From DASUFI01 sp036274635 (GTDB lineage Bacteria > Planctomycetota > B15-G4): a DNA stretch of 6,411 bases. A model generated the notes under the pieces. The model was not told the DNA's origin, searched no databases, and was given only the letters and a program-made list of their open reading frames with translations. Positions 1 to 4,711 of the stretch are shown here, piece by piece. The first letter of the stretch is position 1. Every line of letters begins with the position of its first letter. A program made the translations under genes and the position numbers. The DNA lies in NCBI GenBank assembly GCA_036274635.1, contig DASUFI010000034.1, positions 1 through 6,411 of the forward strand, written 5' to 3'.

Positions 1-300
1 GCGGCAGGCGTCCTCGGCGTTGAAGCAGCCGGCGGTGTTGGGCAGGAGCGTGATGCGCGTCACGTCCAGGAAATCCAGCAGCGAGCCCTCGCCGCGCTGC
101 AGGCCGATCCGTCTCACGGCCACCGTGACGCACTGGCTGCCACTGGCGTCGACGGCCGCGCGCATCAGCTCGTTCGTGCGGTACTTGCCCGTGCCCACGA
201 ACAGGCGCGAGGCGAAGGCGTGGCCGGCGAGGACCAGCGGGCCGTCGCCGGGCACCGCGTCGATCGCGTCGCCACCGGGGAGGTTTTCGTGCGCGCTCAT
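1..300 (-). CDS. thiG: Thiazole synthase ThiG, N-terminal part (runs off left edge)
   Basis: The first 100 codons of ThiG are present; the rest lies beyond position 1. ThiG is the cytoplasmic (beta/alpha)8-barrel enzyme that condenses 1-deoxy-D-xylulose 5-phosphate, dehydroglycine and sulfur from ThiS thiocarboxylate into the thiazole phosphate of thiamine. Family signatures seen are LFVGTGKY at residues 33-40, ASGSQCVTVAVRR at 52-64 and the LLPNTAGC block at 85-92, followed by FNAEDACR. The Schiff-base lysine of the family lies further on and cannot be checked. The start is the ATG at 300-298: an in-frame TAG lies at 339-337 and no other ATG intervenes. About 20 residues precede the usual start of the barrel, a short non-conserved extension. 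The ribosome site is weak (GGAA about 10 nt upstream). A poor promoter match (GCGACA, 17 bp, TACGAT at 361-333) lies just upstream. Its partner thiS is on the same strand about 1.4 kb upstream. Identification is secure. Confidence 0.95.
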   Translation of the reverse strand, partial: MSAHENLPGGDAIDAVPGDGPLVLAGHAFASRLFVGTGKYRTNELMRAAVDASGSQCVTVAVRRIGLQRGEGSLLDFLDVTRITLLPNTAGCFNAEDACR

Positions 301-354
301 GCGGGCGTCATTCCATGCGGGAATCGCGGCCTATCGTAGCCACGCAGATCGAGC

Positions 355-894
355 GTGTCGCGCGCTGCGGCCGGCGATCGAGACAGCCTCCCGGAGATTC
401 CCAAGAACGCGCCGCTCCCATCCGCACGCCGCGCGCTCGCCGCGCTGGCCGTCGCCACCGCAGCCGCATCGGCCGCCGCCTTCTCCGTGCCCACCGACCC
501 GCCCGTCTTCACCAACCCGCTGGACATCGGCAACACCTTCCAGCCCTTCGTGCCGGGCGGCGTGAAGGTGTTCCAGGGCAAGTCGGACGGCGAGGCCGAG
601 GTCGTGGTCGACATCTATCTCACCGACACGCGCGAGTTCGACCTGGGCGGCGAGGCCGTCGAGTGCCACGTCCTGCAGGAGACCGAGTTCACCGGCGGCG
701 CCGTGAGCGAGATCTCGCTCAACGACTTCGCCCAGGGCGACGACGGCGCGGTCTACTATTTCGGCGAGGTCGTGGACACCTACGAGGGCGGCGTGGTCAT
801 GGGCCACGAGGGCCTCGGCGACGTGCGCGCCAAGGCCCAGGGCGAGACGCTCAAGCTCATCGCGGCCACGTTCGGGCCGGGGGTGGAGCCCTGA
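355..894 (+). CDS. Exported hypothetical protein, probably internally deleted
   Basis: This encodes 179 residues. The N-terminus looks like a signal peptide: Arg25-Arg26, a hydrophobic alanine-rich stretch at about 27-42, then probable cleavage near SAAA/FS, so the product is likely secreted or periplasmic. The mature part begins with a TDPPVFTNPLDI-type block (47-58), then FVPGGVKVFQGKSDG (65-79) and a DDGAVYYFGEVVDTYEGG block (129-146). I recognise this pattern from a family of exported bacterial hypothetical proteins of about 230-280 residues; no function is known to me. The C-terminal block DVRAKAQGETLKLIA (156-170) resembles the extreme end of that family, so roughly 70-90 central residues seem to be missing at about residue 152. 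The start is uncertain: GTG at 355 is the only start codon after the in-frame TAG at 337-339, and its ribosome site is poor. The gene points against all its neighbours and its last 38 bp overlap the end of the converging gene. It could be a decaying gene. Confidence 0.7.
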   Translation: MSRAAAGDRDSLPEIPKNAPLPSARRALAALAVATAAASAAAFSVPTDPPVFTNPLDIGNTFQPFVPGGVKVFQGKSDGEAEVVVDIYLTDTREFDLGGEAVECHVLQETEFTGGAVSEISLNDFAQGDDGAVYYFGEVVDTYEGGVVMGHEGLGDVRAKAQGETLKLIAATFGPGVEP

Positions 895-1642
895 CCTCGC
901 GACGCCCCTGCTCGCCGTGCCCGACGTGGAGGATGCGGCCGTCCGTCCGGTCGATGCTGGCCTCGGCGACTCCGCCCGCCCTCCCCGCCGGCAATGAGCC
1001 CGTCACGTTCCACACCTCGCCGTCGAGCTTCGCGACCCAGGGCTTCTCGGCCGCGATCGCATCCGCCCCGTAGATCGGGTCCCAGATCGCCACGGCGATG
1101 CGGATGGCGGTGTCCGCGTCGGGAACCAGGCCGTGGGCCGGCGCATCGCCGGACGGCTGCGCGACGACGACCGCGGGACCCGTGCCGGCCGCAGGGGCCA
1201 GCCAGCCGATGAGCTCACCCCGGCGATGCCGGTCGAGGAATCCCTCGATGGCAGGCACCTTGAACTTCGGCTCCGTGGCCTTGAGCGCGCCGTAGACCGC
1301 GAACATCTGGAGCATGCCGGCGTACGCATCGCTGCGCGTGACGCCCGAGTCGAGCTGGCTGCGCACGTTGCCGGCGACCCAGGCGCCGAGGAGCAGCTCC
1401 GAGTGCGGCACGTCCTCCTGGGCGCCGATCCACGGCACGAATTCCTCCGACACGACGATCTCGACCTTGGCGCTCGCCTCGGCGAAGTCGACGATCGTCG
1501 CGAGGGCCGCCTCGCCCTCGCTGCCCAGGGGCGTTTCGGCGAAGACCGCGAGCGAGTGCTTCACGTCGCCGTCGGTCGCCGGCGCCCACGCGCCCATGAA
1601 GGCCAGGGCTGGCAGGGACATGAAGCGGAAGCCTTGAACCAC
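857..1642 (-). CDS. Exported protein with C-terminal NTF2-like (immunity-type) domain
   Basis: This encodes 261 residues of unknown overall function. The N-terminus (Arg6, then hydrophobic 7-20, then APAT) could be a signal peptide, but it has no lipobox cysteine. Residues about 45-145 form a mostly helical region with PWIG (70-73) and a conserved-looking AGNVRSQLDSG segment (90-100). Residues about 174-244 match what I know as the NTF2-fold immunity-protein domain (Imm-NTF2 type): AIRIAVAIWDPIYG, then KPWVAKLDGEVWNVTGSLP, GGVAE and DGRILHVGHG. That domain occurs in polymorphic-toxin immunity proteins but also in many orphan proteins, and no toxin gene is seen here. The start is GTG at 1642, preceded by a strong GGAGGA with a 6-nt spacer; ATG at 1621 is an alternative with a weak site. 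The last 17 residues, after the domain, are rich in Arg and Pro and overlap the opposing gene, which suggests a lost stop codon. It lies 66 bp downstream of thiS on the same strand and probably shares its transcript. Confidence 0.75.
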   Translation of the reverse strand: MVQGFRFMSLPALAFMGAWAPATDGDVKHSLAVFAETPLGSEGEAALATIVDFAEASAKVEIVVSEEFVPWIGAQEDVPHSELLLGAWVAGNVRSQLDSGVTRSDAYAGMLQMFAVYGALKATEPKFKVPAIEGFLDRHRRGELIGWLAPAAGTGPAVVVAQPSGDAPAHGLVPDADTAIRIAVAIWDPIYGADAIAAEKPWVAKLDGEVWNVTGSLPAGRAGGVAEASIDRTDGRILHVGHGEQGRREVRAPPPARTWPR

Positions 1643-1708
1643 GGCGCGTCCTCCGGCGGGTCGGTCCCGGTCGCTTCGTACGGGCGGGCGGCCCGAGGGT
1701 TTGCCGCC

Positions 1709-1930
1709 TCAGCCGCCGCCCACGAATCCCACCACCTCGATGGCGTCGCCGTCATGCAGGGTCCGCGCCGCATGTGTCGAGCGCGGCACGATCTCGCGGT
1801 TGACCTCCACGGCGCACGGCCGGCCCGTCGGCGCGAGGGGCGCGACGAGGTCCGCCACGGTGGCGCCTGCCGGCAGCTCGCGCGGCTCGCCGTTGAGCGT
1901 GACGCGCACGACCGCGGCCGGCGCGGCCAT
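1709..1930 (-). CDS. thiS: Sulfur carrier protein ThiS
   Basis: This encodes 73 residues with a ubiquitin-like beta-grasp fold. ThiS is adenylated at its C-terminal glycine by ThiF-type enzymes, receives sulfur as a thiocarboxylate, and donates it to ThiG for thiazole synthesis. Seen here are VTLNGEPREL (10-19), the middle VEVNREIVPR (41-50) and the C-terminal GDAIEVVGFVGGG. The essential terminal Gly-Gly is present (three glycines, as in some other ThiS proteins). Length is normal. The ATG at 1930-1928 overlaps the stop of the upstream HPS/RraA gene (TGATG), with a good ribosome site (GGAGAAGG, 7 nt upstream) inside that gene, so translation is likely coupled. thiG is not adjacent as usual but starts at 300 on the same strand. 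No thiF, thiO, thiE, thiC or thiD is in the window. Confidence 0.93.
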   Translation of the reverse strand: MAAPAAVVRVTLNGEPRELPAGATVADLVAPLAPTGRPCAVEVNREIVPRSTHAARTLHDGDAIEVVGFVGGG

Positions 1931-3267
1931 CAGCGCGCCTTCTCCCAGCGGTACAGCTCGATGACCTGCGAGAGCGTGCGGCCGGCGCGGATCTCGCCGC
2001 GCACGCGGTTCTCCATCTCGAGCACGTCGAGGGCGCGGTTGGCGATCTCGACGGCGCGCTCGGAGGGCACGGCCACGACGCCGCTGTCGTCGCCCACGAT
2101 CCAGTCGCCGGGCGAGACGCGCACGCCGCCGACGATGACGGGCGTGCCGATCTCGCCGAAGCCCTTGGGCTCCCAGGCGTTGGGGCACTGCACGCGGGCG
2201 AAGGCGGGGAACTGCAGGGCGCGGATCGCGTCCACGTCACGGATGGCGCCGTCGATGACGACGCCGGCCAGCTTCTTCTGCAGGCAGGACTCGGTGGCCA
2301 GCTCGCCCCACACGGCGGGGGCGCGGCTGCCGGCGTCGATGACCAGCACGTCCCCGGGCTGGGCCAGGTCGATGGCCTCCACGGGCTTGGCCCAGTCGCC
2401 GGGGTAGGTGCGCACGGTGAGGGCGCGGCCCACCATGTGGCGGCCGGGGACGACCGAGTGGATCTCGGCCAGCGCGCCGGCGCGGTGCATGGCGTCGGAG
2501 ACGTTGGGCGTGCTGACGCGGGCCAAGGCCTCGCGCAGCTGCTCGGGGCCGTAGCGCCGGAACTCGCTGGTGGGGCGGGCGCGCCCCTCGGCGAGGGCCG
2601 CGGCGATGGCGCGCGTGGCGGCCGTGGCGTCCGGGCTCTTGGTGATGGCGCCGCCCACCACCACGATGTCCGCGCCGGCGGCGGCGGCGGTGGCGGCCGA
2701 CTCGGAGTTGATGCCGCCGGCGACGCTGACCAGGATGTTCACGGCGCGGCGCACGGCGCGCAGGGTGTCGAAGGGGTCACGGCCCAGCATCTGCTCGTCG
2801 ATGGGGCAGTGGACGCCGACGCCGGCGGCGCCCAGCGCCTCGGCGCTCTGCGCGACGGCCACCGGATCGGGCGCGCCGACGAGGTCCACCAGCACGGCGA
2901 TGCCGTAGTTGCGGCCGGCCTCGACGCACTCGCGGATGGTGGCCGGCGAGGCCACGCCCAGCACGGTGGCGAAGGCGGCGCCGGCCTTGGCGGCCATCTC
3001 CATCTCGGCGCGGCCGGCGTCCATGGTCTTCGTGTCGGCCACCAGCGGCACGCCGGGGAAGGCTTCGCGCAGCTTGCGCACGGCGTCGAGGCCCTCGCTC
3101 TTCAGCAGCGGGGTGCCGATCTCCACGATGTCGGCCCCGCCGGCCAGCGCCTCGGCGGCGGCGCGCTGGGCGCGCGACAGGACGTTGAAGTCCAGGGCCA
3201 CCTGCAGGCGCGGCCGGCCGGTGCCCGCGGCGATGGCGCCCGCGGCGCCCGGAGCGGTCTCTGGCAT
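1930..3267 (-). CDS. Fused 3-hexulose-6-phosphate synthase-like / RraA-like protein
   Basis: This encodes 445 residues in two domains. Residues about 20-228 are an orotidine-decarboxylase-type barrel of the hexulose-phosphate synthase (HPS) group, which in characterised members condenses formaldehyde with ribulose 5-phosphate. Seen are LQVALDF (21-27, Asp26), VEIGTPLLKSEG (48-59), the DxKxxD motif ADTKTMD (Asp78, Lys80, Asp83), VDLVG (127-131) and the phosphate-loop strands VAGGIN and VVVGGAI. Residues about 239-440 are an RraA/class II HMG-CHA-aldolase-like domain: VSTPNVSDAM (251-260), GELATES (321-327) and GAIRD (340-344). The aldolase motif D-X20-R-D appears here as Glu322-X20-Arg343-Asp344. 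Similar fusions are annotated in other prokaryotes, but the substrate of the fusion is not known to me. No phosphohexuloisomerase gene is nearby, so a complete ribulose-monophosphate pathway is not shown. The start is ATG at 3267 with GAGGG 7 nt upstream. The product is cytoplasmic. The stop overlaps thiS. Confidence 0.88.
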   Translation of the reverse strand: MPETAPGAAGAIAAGTGRPRLQVALDFNVLSRAQRAAAEALAGGADIVEIGTPLLKSEGLDAVRKLREAFPGVPLVADTKTMDAGRAEMEMAAKAGAAFATVLGVASPATIRECVEAGRNYGIAVLVDLVGAPDPVAVAQSAEALGAAGVGVHCPIDEQMLGRDPFDTLRAVRRAVNILVSVAGGINSESAATAAAAGADIVVVGGAITKSPDATAATRAIAAALAEGRARPTSEFRRYGPEQLREALARVSTPNVSDAMHRAGALAEIHSVVPGRHMVGRALTVRTYPGDWAKPVEAIDLAQPGDVLVIDAGSRAPAVWGELATESCLQKKLAGVVIDGAIRDVDAIRALQFPAFARVQCPNAWEPKGFGEIGTPVIVGGVRVSPGDWIVGDDSGVVAVPSERAVEIANRALDVLEMENRVRGEIRAGRTLSQVIELYRWEKAR

Positions 3268-3272
3268 GACAA

Positions 3273-3360
3273 GGCCCTCGGCCGAGAGGGGCCCCGCGCA
3301 GGTCTTGCGGCGGCCACGCGCCGCCGCAAGGCCGTCGAGGGCGCTCCCGAATGGAGCGCC
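3273..3360 (-). promoter_or_regulatory. Three tandem hairpins in the leader of the HPS/RraA-thiS operon
   Basis: Read towards the gene these are: (1) an 8-bp perfect stem, 3360-3353 with 3347-3340, loop of 5; (2) an 11-bp perfect stem, 3330-3320 with 3314-3304, loop of 5, extendable to 3333/3301 through one G-U pair; (3) a 7-bp stem with one bulge, 3293-3286 with 3279-3273. The third stem contains the GAGGG that serves as the ribosome site of the ATG at 3267. None is followed by a T-run on the minus strand, so they are not classical Rho-independent terminators. In such G+C-rich DNA some stems arise by chance, but an 11-bp perfect stem with a short loop and three in a row within 88 bp is notable. 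A regulatory role is inference. Confidence 0.45.
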
Positions 3361-3470
3361 GGTCGCGGGGACGGCGGATTCTAGCAGCCGAGAGTGCCTT
3401 CGCTGCTCGGCGTGCTATGCCCCCCGTCCGCGAGAAGCGGCGCGAATCGGCCCATCCGGGCCCGTCCGCC

Positions 3471-3500
3471 TTGACACGCGGGGCCGGCGCGGCGCCTAAT
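3471..3500 (+). promoter_or_regulatory. Sigma-70-type promoter for nusA-infB
   Basis: A perfect -35 TTGACA (3471-3476) is followed by an 18-bp spacer and a -10-like CCTAAT (3495-3500), four of six matches including the terminal TAAT. An A/T-containing hexamer is conspicuous in this G+C-rich sequence. Transcription would begin near 3507, giving a leader of about 134 nt before the nusA ATG. Position and direction fit the operon. The transcription start is inferred, not seen. Confidence 0.6.
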
Positions 3501-3533
3501 GTGGGGCTCCCGCGCACTGTTCCGACCGAGACT

Positions 3534-3558
3534 GCAAGTGGGTCCTCGGCCCACTTGC
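3534..3558 (+). promoter_or_regulatory. Hairpin in the nusA leader, possible attenuator
   Basis: A perfect 9-bp stem (GCAAGTGGG, 3534-3542, with 3550-3558) encloses a 7-nt loop. It lies about 27 nt after the predicted transcription start and is followed by a moderately T-rich stretch (TTGCATTT at 3559-3566). It could be a weak intrinsic terminator or a NusA-responsive attenuator; in E. coli the nusA-infB operon is autoregulated through its leader. The T-run is interrupted, so efficient termination is doubtful. Confidence 0.4.
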
Positions 3559-3640
3559 TTGCATTTCGGGCGGACGATGGCGGGACCTGCGACGAAGCGA
3601 GCCGACTCCACAGCGACAAACCCCAACGAGAGGATCGAGC

Positions 3641-4705
3641 ATGAACAGCGAACTGCTGCGCATCATCGAAGCGATCCATCTCGAGAAGGACATCCCGAAG
3701 GAGCTCATCTTCCAGACCATCGAGAGCGCCATGGTGGCCGCCATCCAGAAGGCGGTCGAGCCCAAGCTGGGCAAGGACGTGCCGATCCGCTGCACGCTCG
3801 ACCGCAGCACGGGCCAGCTCTCGGTCACGTCGGACGTGGACACGGGGGCCATCGACCTCGGGCGCATCGCGGCCCAGACGGCCAAGCAGGTCATCATCCA
3901 GAGCCTGCGCGAGGCCGAGAACCAGGCCGTCTACGCCGAGTACCACGACAAGGTGGGGCAGCTCGTGCTGGGCACGGTGCAGCGCATCGAGGGCGGCACG
4001 CTGGTGGTCAACATCGGCAAGGCCGAGGCCATCATCCCCCGCAGCGAGCGCGTCAAGGGCGAGATGTACAGCCCGGGCGACCGCATCCGCGGCATCATCA
4101 CCGAGGTCAAGCAGGTGGGCGGCCGCGTCCGCATCCTGCTCTCGCGCGTCACGCCGGACCTCGTGCGCAACCTGTTCGAGCTCGAGGTGCCGGAGGTGGC
4201 CGAGGGCGTCATCGAGATCCGCCGCATCGCGCGCGAGCCCGGCTACCGCACCAAGATCGCGGTGCACAGCAACGACCAGCGCGTGGACTGCGTGGGCGCC
4301 TGCGTGGGCATCCGCGGCACGCGCATCAAGGCCATCACCGACGAGCTCAACGGCGAGAAGATCGACATCATCCGCTGGAGCGAGTCCGACGAGGACCTCA
4401 TCACCAACGCGCTGCGCCCCGCGCAGCTTGCCAGCCTCTCGCTGGATCGCGAGAGGAAAGTCGTGCGCGTCGTGGTGCCGGATGACCAGCTCGCGCTGGC
4501 CATCGGCCGCAAGGGACAGAACGTTCGTCTCGCCACCCGGCTCACCGGGTGGGACATCAAGATCGAGGGCGTGACGCAGATGCCGCACAGCGCCCGGGAC
4601 GAGCACGGGAACCTCATCGCGCCTCCGCCGACATCGTCCGGCGAAGGCGGCTCCGCGACCCAGGACGAGCCGGCGGGCGACAAATTGTCGTCCAAGGCGG
4701 AGTAG
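3641..4705 (+). CDS. nusA: Transcription termination/antitermination factor NusA
   Basis: This encodes 354 residues. NusA binds RNA polymerase near the RNA exit channel and modulates pausing, intrinsic termination and antitermination. Domains in order are the polymerase-binding N-terminal domain (about 1-103, starting MNSELLRIIEAIHLEK), the S1 RNA-binding domain (about 104-170, GQLVLGTVQRIEGG), KH1 (about 186-250, with CVGACVGIRGTRIK and NGEKIDIIRW) and KH2 (about 258-315, with the GXXG loop AIGRKGQNVRLATRLTGW). A short polar tail (about 316-354) follows; the C-terminal acidic repeats of the longer enterobacterial protein (about 495 residues) are absent, as in many phyla. ATG at 3641 has a good ribosome site (AGAGGA, 6 nt upstream) and gives the expected N-terminus. 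infB follows after 6 bp. rimP, which often precedes nusA, is not here: the upstream gene is divergent. The reading frame is intact and identification is secure. Confidence 0.97.
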   Translation: MNSELLRIIEAIHLEKDIPKELIFQTIESAMVAAIQKAVEPKLGKDVPIRCTLDRSTGQLSVTSDVDTGAIDLGRIAAQTAKQVIIQSLREAENQAVYAEYHDKVGQLVLGTVQRIEGGTLVVNIGKAEAIIPRSERVKGEMYSPGDRIRGIITEVKQVGGRVRILLSRVTPDLVRNLFELEVPEVAEGVIEIRRIAREPGYRTKIAVHSNDQRVDCVGACVGIRGTRIKAITDELNGEKIDIIRWSESDEDLITNALRPAQLASLSLDRERKVVRVVVPDDQLALAIGRKGQNVRLATRLTGWDIKIEGVTQMPHSARDEHGNLIAPPPTSSGEGGSATQDEPAGDKLSSKAE

Positions 4706-4711
4706 TGTTCC

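Larger units (their letters stand above)
3268..3640. other. Divergent intergenic region between HPS/RraA and nusA
   Basis: No coding region, tRNA or rRNA is supported in these 373 bp. They hold the start regions of two divergent operons. The plus side has a promoter at 3471-3500 and a leader hairpin at 3534-3558. The minus side has three hairpins at 3360-3273, and a -10-like TAGAAT on the minus strand at 3383-3378 with no convincing -35. A further imperfect inverted repeat (3382-3392 with 3406-3417, one extra base) lies just upstream of that -10-like site. I looked for thiamine-pyrophosphate riboswitch landmarks such as CTGAGA in the minus-strand leader and did not find them. Confidence 0.8.

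Noticed and set aside
310..324. A 5-bp inverted repeat (ATTCC / GGAAT) between thiG and the inverted gene, as a possible operator.
   Set aside because: It is too short to distinguish from chance and no other support is visible.
315..1073. A plus-strand open frame starting at ATG 315, overlapping the exported-protein gene in another frame.
   Set aside because: Its translation is Arg/Gly/Pro-rich noise, whereas the frame from 355 gives a signal peptide and a recognisable family pattern.
857..1642. A toxin-immunity pair involving the NTF2-domain protein and the gene at 355-894.
   Set aside because: The neighbour is a convergent exported protein without any toxin or nuclease motif, and polymorphic-toxin immunity genes normally follow their toxin on the same strand.
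1133..2407. A 424-codon plus-strand open frame opposite the NTF2-domain gene, thiS and the end of the HPS/RraA gene.
   Set aside because: It is a shadow of three minus-strand genes with clear family signatures or a strong ribosome site, and its product is Arg-rich and domain-free.
3301..3333. A Rho-independent terminator at the 11-bp-stem hairpin.
   Set aside because: No T-run follows the stem on either strand, and it sits in a leader rather than after a gene.
3268..3370. A thiamine-pyrophosphate riboswitch ahead of the thiS-containing operon.
   Set aside because: The conserved CTGAGA and the ACCTGATCTGG-like landmarks are absent from the minus-strand leader; only simple hairpins are seen.
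2437..3384. A 315-codon plus-strand open frame opposite the HPS/RraA gene.
   Set aside because: Its Gly/Ala/His/Asp-rich product has no recognisable motif, and the opposite strand encodes both conserved domains without interruption.
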